A stretch of DNA of 54,767 bases from Caldithrix abyssi (GTDB lineage: Bacteria; Calditrichota; Calditrichia; Calditrichales; Calditrichaceae), in NCBI GenBank assembly GCA_011369465.1, contig DRQG01000144.1, forward strand, positions 1 through 54,767, in the 5' to 3' direction. Of this stretch, positions 1 through 8,791 are shown one piece after another. The notes under the pieces were generated by a model. The model did not search any database. It was not told the origin of the DNA and saw nothing but the letters and a program-made list of their open reading frames with translations. The translations under genes and the position numbers were made by a program. Position 1 is the first letter of the stretch. Each line of letters begins with the position of its first letter.

Positions 1-333
1 AATTCCCTTTTTTTGTGTTCAATTTTATAGCACATCCTGAGGATGTTATAAAAGTTACGATTTCGTAAAAAGTCAAAAAAAAGTTCCGGTAGTTCAATTT
101 GGTTATAGCATCCCGACGTGTCGGGAAAGTTGCGAGTTTCCCGCCCGAGCGGGATCCGGACCGCTCTATTAATGAGAGGGAATTTCGAAAGGGAATTCCC
201 TTTTTTTGTGTTCAATTTTATAGCACATCCTGAGGATGTTATAAAAGTTACGATTTCGTAAAAAGTCAAAAAAAAGTTCCGGTAGTTCAATTTGGTTATA
301 GCATCCCGACGTGTCGGGAAAGTTGCGAGTTTC
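1..333. repeat. Tandem duplication, period 193 bp
   Basis: Positions 1-140 recur at 194-333, by eye without mismatch, separated by a 53-bp stretch (141-193) with the short inverted repeat CCCGCCCGAGCGGG. Each copy is itself a degenerate double unit: TTCAATTT, then TATAGCA, a small palindrome (ATCCTGAGGAT in the first half, TCCCGACGTGTCGGGA in the second), then AGTT-CGA-TTC. The left edge is cut by the window, so the array may be longer. There is no coding potential. It is AT-rich like the following 1.4 kb and unlike the rest of the window. It is not a CRISPR: the repeated unit is too long and only two copies are visible. Confidence 0.85.
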
Positions 334-373
334 TTTAAGATATAAACAAAGTTGAATTTAAAATCTATTTTAT

Positions 374-776
374 CTATGATGAGATGATGACAGAACCCAT
401 GGCCAGCTGATCAGCTTGCCCAAACTTCTTTTTTTCAAGAATTTTCCAAACATTTTTCTCTTTTTTTAATAAAAAATATATTCCAGAACCGCAGGTTCCA
501 CCACAATTTTTTTCTATATAAACGATATCGTAATTCTTCAGATGATTAGAACCAACTTTTATAAATTTAACCAATCGAATTTGGGAGATCGTTATAAAAA
601 TTCCTCCATCCTTTTTTGGTAGAATTAGACTTGAAGTATTTTTTTGAAACTTTATGTTTTGGAAACAGGGCTGTAAACCATGAAAAAGCACATAAAGTTG
701 GATTATTATCGGCAAACTCTTTGGCTACGGATGTATCCGTTCCCATAAAGAAAGACCCGCCGGGTATTAATATCAT
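374..776 (-). pseudogene. Chimeric gene remnant: formylglycine-generating-enzyme-like N-terminus joined to an unrelated C-terminus
   Basis: The frame starting at 776 reads MILIPGGSFFMGTD and reaches FPKHKVSKKYF. This resembles the opening of the FGE-sulfatase (SUMF1) domain, but it runs into nonsense and stops at 567. A second frame covering 374-715 carries what looks like the end of a different secreted protein: a KKDGGIFITISQIR stretch, then CGGTCGSGIYFLLKKE and WKILEKK, a pattern seen at the C-terminus of small uncharacterised secreted proteins. The two frames overlap at 567-715 and neither makes a full domain. I infer a deletion or frameshift that fused two gene ends near 620-650. An AAGGG sequence sits just upstream of 776. 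The alternative is that the 374-715 frame is an intact 113-residue protein of unknown function. Confidence 0.4.
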
Positions 777-864
777 ATCCCTTTTGGTTTATGTTTCACT
801 TATTTTGCAATATGATAGAAAATAACTAAAGACAAAATTATAAATCTATGCCTTTTTCTTCTTC

Positions 865-1416
865 TTATCTGTATTGATTCAATTCTTCCAATTGATTAAT
901 AATTCTATCATACCATTTATTAATAATAGCTTCTTCTTTACCCATTTTACTTTCTTCACGAAAATTGTTCACCATATTATATAGTTCACTATTAATTGAA
1001 TTTACTAAATCGAAAAATATCTCCGTAGGGCTATTAATACTAAAATTTAATTTTAAAAATTCTTTTTTCAGTTTACGAGTGTGTAGTTCATAAATATTAA
1101 AGAGAACTTGATTGTATCTTAAGAGAAGATCGGTTGTATTATTTGGACGAACCCAGGATTTTTGACGATCAAATAATGTTTTTGCATCAAGTATAACCGG
1201 ATGAAATAACGTTTTTCTTTCAATCTTTGATGGATTGGAAATATAAATTTCTGATGCTAAAGCGCCATCCAATGGCTTACCTCTAAAATCATCCCAACTA
1301 AGACTATTTGGACCATCCCATAGCCTAAATTTGTCTTGATCATAGTCTGCCTTCGTCACAAGTACAGGAGAACAGGATATAAGAAAAAGAAGTAGTAAAG
1401 AAAAAGTTTTTAACAT
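865..1416 (-). CDS. DUF922-like lipoprotein with degenerate zinc-binding motif
   Basis: This is a 183-residue lipoprotein. The start at 1416 is chosen because AGGAG lies nine bases upstream and translation then begins with a type II signal peptide (MLKTFSLLLLFLISCSPV, lipid Cys 15). An in-frame ATG at 1503 would add 29 residues that do not look like a signal. The mature part has LSWDDFRGK (about 39-47), a KSWVR segment (about 86-90) and LLRYNQVLFNIYELH (98-112). These follow the layout of the DUF922 predicted secreted zinc proteases, in which the last segment normally reads like LLxHEQxHFDIxEL. Here the His-Glu-x-x-His positions are Tyr101, Asn102 and Leu105, so zinc binding looks lost. The charged, probably helical C-terminus is unassigned. 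The gene stands alone in AT-rich DNA. The family assignment rests on motif memory only. Confidence 0.6.
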   Translation of the reverse strand: MLKTFSLLLLFLISCSPVLVTKADYDQDKFRLWDGPNSLSWDDFRGKPLDGALASEIYISNPSKIERKTLFHPVILDAKTLFDRQKSWVRPNNTTDLLLRYNQVLFNIYELHTRKLKKEFLKLNFSINSPTEIFFDLVNSINSELYNMVNNFREESKMGKEEAIINKWYDRIINQLEELNQYR

Positions 1417-1724
1417 AGTAAATAGCTCCTTATTTTTTTCTGAAATCGAAAGTCTATACCCAAAAGACGCAGAATTATTAATTAAAAAATACATAACAAC
1501 CATGATTCTGCGGAATTTCCACTTATAAAAATATACACTTGTAATTGGCTAAACCAAAGCGAGGATTCATAGTGCTTTCATCTAAGACTATTTTGATAAG
1601 CCTGCTGAAGTAGGCATTTAAAATTTCAATCAAAAGTTAGTCAGAAAAAACAGATCTTACAAACCTTAATTAAATTTTTTTCCTGAATAATTCATACGCA
1701 AAAGGCCTAAAAGGTAAAGGGGTT
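1417..1724. other. Intergenic, AT-rich, no gene seen
   Basis: No coding frame, RNA gene or clear terminator is recognised here. It contains the ribosome binding site of the lipoprotein gene at its left edge and the region downstream of glycerol kinase at its right edge. Base composition changes here from AT-rich to the more balanced composition of the rest of the window. Confidence 0.5.
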
Positions 1725-3176
1725 TTATTTGGTCAACGCCTGCCGCAGGGCCTTTTGCCAGCCGGCCAGCAAATCCTGGCGGGCGCCGTTATCCATTTTG
1801 GGCAGAAAAGTTTCTTCCTCTCTCTGCAAACCGCGCAAAGCGTTTTTATCCGGCCAGATGCCAGCCTTTAACCCGGCCAGATAAGCTGCGCCCAGAGCGG
1901 TAGTTTCGGCCATATGCGGTTTAAGGATGGGAATATTCAATAGATCGCTTTGAAACTGCATAAGAAAACGATTGGCCGTGGCTCCGCCGTCCACTTTAAG
2001 TTCCTTTAAGGTTAGGCCGGCGTCTTTCTCCATCGTTTTAAGGACGTCGTAGGTTTGGTAAGCCATAGCTTCGAGCGCGGCGCGGATAAGATGATTGCGG
2101 TTGCTGCCTCGGGTTAAACCGACGATCGTGCCCCGCGCTTCCATATCCCAGTGCGGAGCGCCCAGGCCCGTGAAAGCCGGCACCAGATACACGCCGCCGT
2201 TATCTTTCAATGAAAGCGCCGCTTGTTCGCTTTCTGCGGCGTCATCCAGTATCTTCAATTCATCACGCAGCCATTGGATGGCCGCTCCGGCGATAAAAAC
2301 CGATCCTTCCAAAGCGTAACACGGCTGACCCTGCCCGTTAACGGCAATGGTGGTAAGGAGGCCTTCTCTGGATTCAACAGCGTGTTGCCCCGTGTTCATC
2401 AGCATAAAACAACCGGTGCCGTAGGTGTTTTTAACTTCGCCGTCTTCAAAACAGCGTTGGCCGAACAAAGCCGCCTGCTGATCGCCGGATACGCCCAGTA
2501 TGGGAACATCTTTTAAAGCAGGAATGCTTTGTACGGTTCCGTAGTGATCGGCGGAAGGCCTTACCTCAGGCAAAAGCGAGTGTGGTACGTTCAAAAGCCG
2601 GCACAGGTCCCGATCCCATTGCCGGGAATGGATATTGAACAACAAGGTACGTGAGGCGTTGGTGAAATCGGTGGCGTGTACTTTGCCCCCGGTAAGCTGC
2701 CAGATCAACCAGGTGTCAATGGTGCCAAAGCGCAGGGCGTTCGTGTTCAATCCGGATACATTTTCCAGTATCCATTTGATTTTTGTTCCGCTAAAATAGG
2801 CGTCCAGCGGCAGACCCGTTTTGGCTTTGATATCCCCCGCGGCGTATTGCAGAGTGTTGCAGATATCTGCCGTACGCCGGCATTGCCAGACGATGGCGTT
2901 ATACACCGGCTTGCCGCTTTCGGCGTCCCAGACAACCGTCGTTTCACGTTGATTGGTTATGCCGACGGCGTCAATTTGAAAGGGATTTTTTTGCAGAATT
3001 TCGCCTACGGTATCAACCACGGTTTGCCAGATATCCATAGGATCGTGTTCTACCCAGCCGGGCTGCGGGTAAATTTGCCGGAACGGCCTGTAAGCTTTTG
3101 CGGCAACCCGGCCCTGGGCATCGTACAAAATGGTTGTGGTACCGGTCGTACCCTGATCGATGGATAGAATGTACAT
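1725..3176 (-). CDS. glpK: Glycerol kinase
   Basis: ATP:glycerol 3-phosphotransferase of the FGGY family, 483 residues, close to the usual length of about 500. It makes sn-glycerol 3-phosphate in the cytoplasm for catabolism and lipid synthesis. Diagnostic segments are the N-terminal phosphate-binding loop SIDQGTTGTTTILYD (residues 5-19), the substrate-site block GITNQRETTVVWD with IVWQCRRT just after it, GVSGDQQAALFGQ in the middle, GLGAPHWD, and the C-terminal DGGATANRFLMQFQSD block. The start at 3176 is preceded by AAAAGGAAC. No glycerol facilitator or glycerol-3-phosphate dehydrogenase gene lies beside it. The next gene upstream on the same strand is a monoacylglycerol-lipase-like hydrolase (start 4483), which could release glycerol, but the two are separated by about 480 bp of repeats, so co-transcription is doubtful. 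Confidence 0.95.
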   Translation of the reverse strand: MYILSIDQGTTGTTTILYDAQGRVAAKAYRPFRQIYPQPGWVEHDPMDIWQTVVDTVGEILQKNPFQIDAVGITNQRETTVVWDAESGKPVYNAIVWQCRRTADICNTLQYAAGDIKAKTGLPLDAYFSGTKIKWILENVSGLNTNALRFGTIDTWLIWQLTGGKVHATDFTNASRTLLFNIHSRQWDRDLCRLLNVPHSLLPEVRPSADHYGTVQSIPALKDVPILGVSGDQQAALFGQRCFEDGEVKNTYGTGCFMLMNTGQHAVESREGLLTTIAVNGQGQPCYALEGSVFIAGAAIQWLRDELKILDDAAESEQAALSLKDNGGVYLVPAFTGLGAPHWDMEARGTIVGLTRGSNRNHLIRAALEAMAYQTYDVLKTMEKDAGLTLKELKVDGGATANRFLMQFQSDLLNIPILKPHMAETTALGAAYLAGLKAGIWPDKNALRGLQREEETFLPKMDNGARQDLLAGWQKALRQALTK

Positions 3177-3269
3177 AGCGGTTCCTTTTCAATATTTAGC
3201 GTTTATTTTTTGTGAGCCTGCTCGCGGCAGACCGAGGCAAGATTAAACCGGAACGAATTGGCCTCCTTT

Positions 3270-3632
3270 CAGCTTTTGATCCCGACAAGTCGGGAGAGGC
3301 AAAGCTCAGGGAACGAACTCGTACGCTGAGCCTGTCGAAGCCCAAGTGTTCCCTTCGATGGCGTTCAGGATGACAAAATAGCGTCAAGGTGAGCCCGCCC
3401 GCCTCGGGCGAGCAAGTCGAACCATGACGCGGCATGTCCGGTGTTTCACCGACACAATGTCATCCTTCGACCACGACAAGTCGGGGCTCAGGATGACAGT
3501 TTAGCGTCATAGTGAGCTACGTCGAACTATGACGAAGTTCACCACGCGTGTCATCCTTCGATCCCGACAAGTCGGGACTCAGGATGACAAAATAACGTCA
3601 TAGTGATCCCTTCTACTTTGCTCAGGATGACG
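3270..3632. repeat. Cluster of palindromic dispersed repeats (two interleaved families)
   Basis: The 476-bp gap between glpK and the hydrolase is built from short imperfect palindromes. Family A has arms GTCATCC and GGATGAC around a TTCGA-CCCGACAAGTCGGG-CTCA core; intact 39-bp copies are at 3459-3497 and 3550-3588, with partial copies near 3270-3375 and 3601-3632. Family B has arms GCGTCA-GGTGAGC and GTCGAACCATGACGC; copies are at 3381-3430 and, shorter, near 3504-3533. The same two families recur in the gap at 34716-34867. Short open frames crossing this region only reflect the repeats. The copies are transcribed from either side at gene ends and could act as terminators or mRNA stabilisers. 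Confidence 0.85.
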
Positions 3633-3652
3633 CTAATAGTTATGTCACTATT

Positions 3653-4483
3653 CTACAAATGATTCTCCAGCCAATTTTGAATATCCTCCAGCACTTTGTC
3701 TCTATCCAAATCATTATGCGGTTCGTGACGCGTGCCGGGGTATTCGATACGCTGTTTATCTTCAGAAGGCACATTGTCAAAAAAACGTTTACTGCCTTCC
3801 GGCGGCACCAGTTTGTCGTCGCCGCCGTGCACGATGAGCAGGGGCAGCCACCATTCGCCGGCATGCGCCTGCGTCCATTCCATCGCGGCGGTAAGCTCGG
3901 TACCCAGCCGGGCCGAAGCCATGCTGTGCACCAGCGGGTCTTGCTGATAGGCCCGCACGACCTCCTCATCACGGGAAATCAAATGGACGTCCAATTTGGT
4001 GTCGATGGAAAAAGATGGCCATAGTTTGGACATAATGCGGCTGAGGGTAAGCAAAATGGGCGAAACCCCGGGCTGGGCAAGGGCCGGGCCGGAGGCGAGA
4101 ACGCCTTTGAGTCCCTGCGGATGACGCAACGCGTAACTGAGAACCAGCAAACCGCCCATACTATGGCCGTACAAAAAAAGCGGACTTTCGGCGTCTTTCT
4201 TTCGTATCTCTGTGAGAAAAGCATCCACATCGCCTAAAAAATCTTCCCAGCTATTTATATGCCCGCGTTGGCCGGGCGAACGGCCGTGACCCCGGTGATC
4301 AAATCCGTACACAGTAAAGCCGGCCGGAACCAGCCGGTTAACCAGATTCATATACCGCCCGCTGTGTTCGCCAAAACCGTGCACCACGGCCAGCGCAGCC
4401 TTCGATTCCTGATCGGGGGCCCAGGATTGCATAAATAATTCCGTTGCGGCAGATCCGTTAAAAGAACTTTCAGAATGGTTCAT
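3653..4483 (-). CDS. Alpha/beta hydrolase, monoacylglycerol lipase-like
   Basis: A 276-residue serine hydrolase of the lysophospholipase/monoacylglycerol lipase group (Hydrolase_4). An upstream GTG at 4489 is in frame, but AGGAG lies five bases before the ATG at 4483, so I start there. The visible features are an oxyanion region VHGFGEHSGRY, the cap-proximal FDHRGHGRSPGQRG, the nucleophile elbow GHSMGG (Ser about 108), the acid in VHGGDDKLVPP (Asp about 223) and the catalytic His in GTRHEPHND (about 253), so the triad is complete. There is no signal peptide, so it is probably cytoplasmic. It lies 20 bp downstream of the 1170-residue secreted-protein gene on the same strand and is likely co-transcribed with it. 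The substrate is inferred from the family only; a general carboxylesterase is possible. Confidence 0.88.
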   Translation of the reverse strand: MNHSESSFNGSAATELFMQSWAPDQESKAALAVVHGFGEHSGRYMNLVNRLVPAGFTVYGFDHRGHGRSPGQRGHINSWEDFLGDVDAFLTEIRKKDAESPLFLYGHSMGGLLVLSYALRHPQGLKGVLASGPALAQPGVSPILLTLSRIMSKLWPSFSIDTKLDVHLISRDEEVVRAYQQDPLVHSMASARLGTELTAAMEWTQAHAGEWWLPLLIVHGGDDKLVPPEGSKRFFDNVPSEDKQRIEYPGTRHEPHNDLDRDKVLEDIQNWLENHL

Positions 4484-4503
4484 TTTCACTCCTATCGGTT
4501 TTA

Positions 4504-7500
4504 TTAAAAATACTCGATAATTTGCTGCCCCTGAACAATAAAAATTTTAAGCACTTTCTGTTTTCCCAGCTCCGGCATATCAATGTGAACAATATAAACG
4601 CCGCTGGCAACCAATCTACCGTTTCCATTTTGTAAATTCCAGCGGAAAAACTGACTTTCATCATCTTTTTCCAGCTTGCGTACCAGAGCGCCGGCGAGAT
4701 TGAATATACGAAAAACAGCCTTACGAGGCAGGTGATTAAAGGTGACAAAACGCTCCAAATGGTTTTTTTCCTGCGGATTGGAAGCATAATACGGATTGGG
4801 GAAAACGTTTATCTGTTCAACGTCGGCGCGGGCCTGATCCAGACTGTGCCTGACGACGGGCGCGGTAAAAACGAAGGTGTCATTGGGCGTGTTCGGTTTG
4901 GTTGTAACCAATCGAAAAACAGCTCCCTCATCGGGTAAAGCGGCGTTATAATCGGACGGCGACATGGCTTTGGTTACATCGCCGGCGTTCCAGCTTACCA
5001 GTACCATGCGGTGCATACCGGCCCAGCCGTCGTACGCACCGTTGGCGTCGCCGGCCCGGGCGTACCAGGGCGCAGCGCCGGACGGATCGTTTTGCAGGGC
5101 TTCAATCATTTGCCTGTAGCCCTCGCTTCCCGGCGTGTTGTTGACGGGATGTATCCAGTAAAAGGGATCCGTCCAGGGATCGTTTGGATAGATGGACACT
5201 TCGTGATCCGCCCAGCCCGGGGGCGCGGTGGGGTCCGAGGCGTCGTACATTAAATTGAAGACGCCGTTGCGGTCATAATCATAAAGGTACGGGACTAATT
5301 GAAAATCGTCATCCGGATCATCCGCGTCGCCGATATCCCACAACTCAAAAGGAACGTCGATCACCGTTTTCGTATTCCAGCTATCAAAAGCTTTGCCGTT
5401 TCCGGTAAAACGAATTTCAAAATCACGGGGGATCAGATGCTGAATACCGGTGCCGTCGGGATTGCCGTAACCGCCGGTGTATTCAAAAGTGCGTTCCATA
5501 AAAGCGCTGAATGATGCCCGGTTGCCATTGGGCCAGGTATGGATCATCCAGAATGAACCGTTAGCCATATTGGGATAGACGTTGTAATTCGGATCGGGAA
5601 CAGGGAAACCTTCCCACAGAGCGCCCGCGCTGCCGGCAGGGTCTAACGGGCCGTTTCCGTTGGCCACCAGATCAAACGATTTCATAGTTAAAGACGGGCC
5701 GGCCACTTTAACAAGTAAACCGTCAAAGGTTAAGGCGTCATCCGTATTCAAATCCGGTAATTGTTTGCGGCGCCTGGCCACCGTGTCGCCGGTGGTTTTA
5801 TCCAGCAAGCCCCAAAACGTTTGCCTATATCCCGAGGCGTTTGTATCGCTTTCGGTATAAAAGAATATCTCATAGTCATGTCCGGTGGTTGCGGAAGGAT
5901 CAACCACAATAACCTGCGCCTGCCCATCGCTGCTGCCGTGATGAACAACGTCAATCTCTTCTCCTGGTTCGCCTTCGTACCTGTAACCGGGTAGAGGATT
6001 TTGCACGGTAACCTCCACCACAACCGGTATTGATTCCAGCGCCCGGTCGCGCAGAAAGTTTCGGTTGTAATTATAGCCGCTTATGGCAAAATAATAGGTG
6101 CTGCCGCGATACAGAGGCAGATTATGAATGTAATCTTTATCCACAAAAAAATAGCGCTGCAAACCGGCGTCGGTACCGTATTGTACCGGCAATTCGACAA
6201 CCATCCCGTATTGAGGATCGAAATTGAGGGATTTGATTGTTCTCACGCCGTTTATTTTATCGAAGGTGGCTATCCGTACCACCCCGGGATCGCTTAATTT
6301 GGACGATTCCTTCGGCAATTGGTAAACATTGTATCCTTCAAATTCGTATCCGTAGCCAGTGTTTTTTTCCGTTTCCGATACCGCGGATACATCCCATCCC
6401 CAATCGAGCACGACCTTGTTGTCTAATGGCGTGGCTTTTACGTTGGGAGGCGCCGGCGGCAAAGGCGGATTTTTAAACAGGGTTTTATAGGCAATCGCGG
6501 CTGCCTGAGCGCAGCCCCGCATATCGGCTATAGATTGAATATTATCGCCCGCCAGGCCTCCGGTAACCGCAACAAGCATCTCCTGCACCGCACCGGGTTC
6601 CATTTTTATGGGGCCGCTGCACATAATCATCCGCCGATCGCCTGCCGGATGCACATATCCGTCCAGATCGGCTGTTTGGCTGTTTTGCGTAACCGGATCG
6701 CCGCTCAGAGGAAATTTGGTCGGTTTGCCGGAATGGGGTCCGGTTTCCACGGTAAAAGGTTGCGGATTGTCAAGATCATCATAAGGTAAAAATCCCCGTA
6801 ACATATTGTACCACCGGCGGGTCCAGACATATTCACCAAAGACGGGCGGCTCAGGATAAAACGCTCTGTTGTAGGCTCCAAAAGAAGTCATCGGCAGATT
6901 TTTGTAGTCCGGAAGCTTTTTCAGATCTAAAACGGCGGTATCGCCGGGCGAAGGAACAAGAGGTCCCTGCAAAAGCTGATAGCCGACAGCAGGGGGAGGC
7001 AAACCGAACTCTTTAAAAGAAGCATCTTCCATATCGGCGTTGTAGGCAAACATATATTGATTGACGGAATCACATCCTATCAGGTCGTTATCATAATCGC
7101 CAATGTCAGGATCGCTCCACTGGCCAAAATACAAAGAGTCGATGAGGTAGCCGGAGCGATTGATGATTTTGTATTTTTTAAATACCGACTGTCCTATTGC
7201 CGCTTTGGTATGCCGGTAAGCCCATACGGTTATTTGAATTTCCAGCCCGATGGGAGGCGAACCGGCAAAAGCGCGCGTCCGGTTTTCGTTTCCGTCGTTG
7301 ATCACATACCATAAAACCATATCGGCATTGGCTATGCCGGGATAATCTCCGCCCTCAATAACATTGCCCTCTTCGTCATATCGTGCAATAATCGGCAGGC
7401 CCGCTTCATCCAGAACCGGGTCGTAGATTCCGTTATCATTGACATCGTAATACGGCGCGCCTAAATCCGCAGGCCAGTTTTTCCAGTCTTCTTTGTATCG

Positions 7501-8016
7501 GGTGATGACCTGATCGATCATTTGATCGGAAACAGCAGACGGGGGGGAAATATTAAATAATTCTGCCGCATCCTGCGCCACATCGTCATAGGTTAAAGAT
7601 TGCCAGTCTTTGCGAATGCGGTAGATGCGCGCCCGTTCATCGTAGGGATCGCCGCCCCACCAGCCGGATATGGTACCATTTGTATAGTGATTGCCCCCGG
7701 CGCGTAATTGCGGTTTGGATGGATCGGGATCGCGCACATAACCGGCCCAAATCAAGCCGTCCTGATAAAGAACATTGGAGGTACCGCGCGGATAGTAACC
7801 GCCGGCGCCGCCCGTGTAAGGACTATGTGCGGAAACACCGTCATTCCACAGCCAGTAAGCAAAGTTGCCGATATTGACCAGGGACTGAAGCGAACCGGCG
7901 GCGGTTTTGTTCACGGTAACGGTAACCTTCTTTTGCACTTTAAATGCTCCGGCCACAGAGGATCGGCAGGGAAGCAGAGTTAACAAAATAAACAGGATAC
8001 ATAAAAAACGGAACAT
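4504..8016 (-). CDS. Large secreted beta-rich protein with C-terminal sorting-like domain
   Basis: A 1170-residue exported protein of unknown function. It has a Sec signal peptide (MFRFLCILFILLTLLPC...) and an RBS (GGGAG) before 8016. The long N-terminal part is rich in Trp, Tyr, Gly and Asp, with turns such as YYDVNDNGIYDPVLDE and LYDYDRNGVFNLMYD that resemble calcium-binding DxDxDG loops. A middle segment around residues 510-660 (PPAPPNVKATPLDNKVVLDW, YNVYQLPKES, YFFVDKDYIHNL, YYFAISGYNYN) looks like a fibronectin type III fold. The last about 90 residues (INVFPNPYYASNP, FRIFNLAGALVRKLEKDD, GVYIVHIDMP) match the FlgD-Ig/T9SS type A sorting layout, but the end is divergent (QGQQIIEYF). It has the same overall plan as the 24684-28214 protein, and both lie next to a TonB receptor gene. 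No catalytic site is recognised; a surface or receptor-associated role is inferred. Confidence 0.75.
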   Translation of the reverse strand: MFRFLCILFILLTLLPCRSSVAGAFKVQKKVTVTVNKTAAGSLQSLVNIGNFAYWLWNDGVSAHSPYTGGAGGYYPRGTSNVLYQDGLIWAGYVRDPDPSKPQLRAGGNHYTNGTISGWWGGDPYDERARIYRIRKDWQSLTYDDVAQDAAELFNISPPSAVSDQMIDQVITRYKEDWKNWPADLGAPYYDVNDNGIYDPVLDEAGLPIIARYDEEGNVIEGGDYPGIANADMVLWYVINDGNENRTRAFAGSPPIGLEIQITVWAYRHTKAAIGQSVFKKYKIINRSGYLIDSLYFGQWSDPDIGDYDNDLIGCDSVNQYMFAYNADMEDASFKEFGLPPPAVGYQLLQGPLVPSPGDTAVLDLKKLPDYKNLPMTSFGAYNRAFYPEPPVFGEYVWTRRWYNMLRGFLPYDDLDNPQPFTVETGPHSGKPTKFPLSGDPVTQNSQTADLDGYVHPAGDRRMIMCSGPIKMEPGAVQEMLVAVTGGLAGDNIQSIADMRGCAQAAAIAYKTLFKNPPLPPAPPNVKATPLDNKVVLDWGWDVSAVSETEKNTGYGYEFEGYNVYQLPKESSKLSDPGVVRIATFDKINGVRTIKSLNFDPQYGMVVELPVQYGTDAGLQRYFFVDKDYIHNLPLYRGSTYYFAISGYNYNRNFLRDRALESIPVVVEVTVQNPLPGYRYEGEPGEEIDVVHHGSSDGQAQVIVVDPSATTGHDYEIFFYTESDTNASGYRQTFWGLLDKTTGDTVARRRKQLPDLNTDDALTFDGLLVKVAGPSLTMKSFDLVANGNGPLDPAGSAGALWEGFPVPDPNYNVYPNMANGSFWMIHTWPNGNRASFSAFMERTFEYTGGYGNPDGTGIQHLIPRDFEIRFTGNGKAFDSWNTKTVIDVPFELWDIGDADDPDDDFQLVPYLYDYDRNGVFNLMYDASDPTAPPGWADHEVSIYPNDPWTDPFYWIHPVNNTPGSEGYRQMIEALQNDPSGAAPWYARAGDANGAYDGWAGMHRMVLVSWNAGDVTKAMSPSDYNAALPDEGAVFRLVTTKPNTPNDTFVFTAPVVRHSLDQARADVEQINVFPNPYYASNPQEKNHLERFVTFNHLPRKAVFRIFNLAGALVRKLEKDDESQFFRWNLQNGNGRLVASGVYIVHIDMPELGKQKVLKIFIVQGQQIIEYF

Positions 8017-8206
8017 GGGGACACTCCCGTTTGATATTTGATTCTATGTTATTTTGTTTAAGCGGGAAGCATTTACTATTCAGGATTGGATTTGTATTCC
8101 CAAATGCATCGTTATTATTCTATAAGCTACAACGAAGATTAATAAAACCTTGATCGGATTCCTTATATAATTATACAAAACCGGTGGTCAAGAATAAAGA
8201 GTAAAC

Positions 8207-8235
8207 TTGAATTATCCTGCAGTGTCGGTTAAATT
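8207..8235 (+). promoter_or_regulatory. Candidate promoter of the lipoprotein-TonB receptor operon
   Basis: TTGAAT (8207-8212) and TAAATT (8230-8235) are 17 bp apart, about 30 bp before the chosen start at 8267. The TAAATT box is the same as in the candidate promoters at 13333 and 19998. This makes the upstream TTG at 8207 a promoter element rather than a start codon. Confidence 0.4.
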
Positions 8236-8266
8236 AGCCCTAAACACACTATCCTCATATTTAATC

Positions 8267-8767
8267 ATGAAAAAATATATACTTCGTCTTTTTATCATAC
8301 TCCTGTTTGTTGCCTGGGCCTGCGATCACGGTTTGGCGCCGCCCGGTGAGACAGGCCCCTCCAAACCAACCGGAATCAGCGGAATTATTTATTACCAAAA
8401 CTGGCCGCCGCAGGACAGCGTTCTCAATTTAAAACTGGTGGTGTTTAACGACTATCCTCCGGGCGATATAGTTACGGAAGTGCTGAACGGCAATGCCAAA
8501 GCCTATCCGGAAGACCTTGCCGATCCGCTGCCGTATGGAGTTGACACTTCGCATTATCAGATAGAGCTGGCACCGCGCACGTACGCCTATGTGGTTGTGG
8601 CCCAACAATATGGCGCCAATCTATTTGCCGACTGGCGCGCTGTGGGCCAGTACGACGCCACGCCGCAGGACAGCTTGCCAACATCTGTTACCGTTATAAA
8701 AGATTCCGTTATCAGCGGGATCAATATTTATGTGAATTTTGACAGCCTTCCGCCCCAACCGTTTTAG
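8267..8767 (+). CDS. Small lipoprotein, TonB receptor partner
   Basis: A 166-residue lipoprotein of unknown function. The start at 8267 gives a clean type II signal (MKKYILRLFIILLFVAWAC, lipid Cys 19); an in-frame TTG at 8207 would put 20 unlikely residues in front of it and overlaps the candidate promoter. The mature protein starts with a flexible Gly/Pro segment, then a SGIIYYQNWPPQDSV block, and has the look of a single beta-sandwich: LNLKLVVFNDYPP, YQIELAPRTYAYVVVAQQYG, and ISGINIYVNFDSLPPQPF at the end. It could be a transthyretin-like or carboxypeptidase-regulatory-like fold. Its stop lies 24 bp before the TonB receptor start, so the two form an operon. I infer a periplasmic-face or surface accessory to that receptor. 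Confidence 0.75.
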   Translation: MKKYILRLFIILLFVAWACDHGLAPPGETGPSKPTGISGIIYYQNWPPQDSVLNLKLVVFNDYPPGDIVTEVLNGNAKAYPEDLADPLPYGVDTSHYQIELAPRTYAYVVVAQQYGANLFADWRAVGQYDATPQDSLPTSVTVIKDSVISGINIYVNFDSLPPQPF

Positions 8768-8791
8768 ACAGATCGGGAGAGGAAACCAACC

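Noticed and set aside
1-333. Possible CRISPR array
   Set aside because: Only two copies, unit of 140 bp, single intervening stretch of 53 bp, no cas genes.
3196-3435. Small minus-strand frame before glpK
   Set aside because: Consists of translated palindromic repeats; such peptides are a frequent artefact in this repeat type.
4470-4787. Minus-strand frame overlapping the end of the 1170-residue protein gene
   Set aside because: Out-of-frame shadow of the sorting-like C-terminus; no start signal and no recognisable domain.
8207-8266. TTG start for the small lipoprotein
   Set aside because: It would place 20 residues before the lipoprotein signal, lacks a ribosome binding site and overlaps the candidate promoter.
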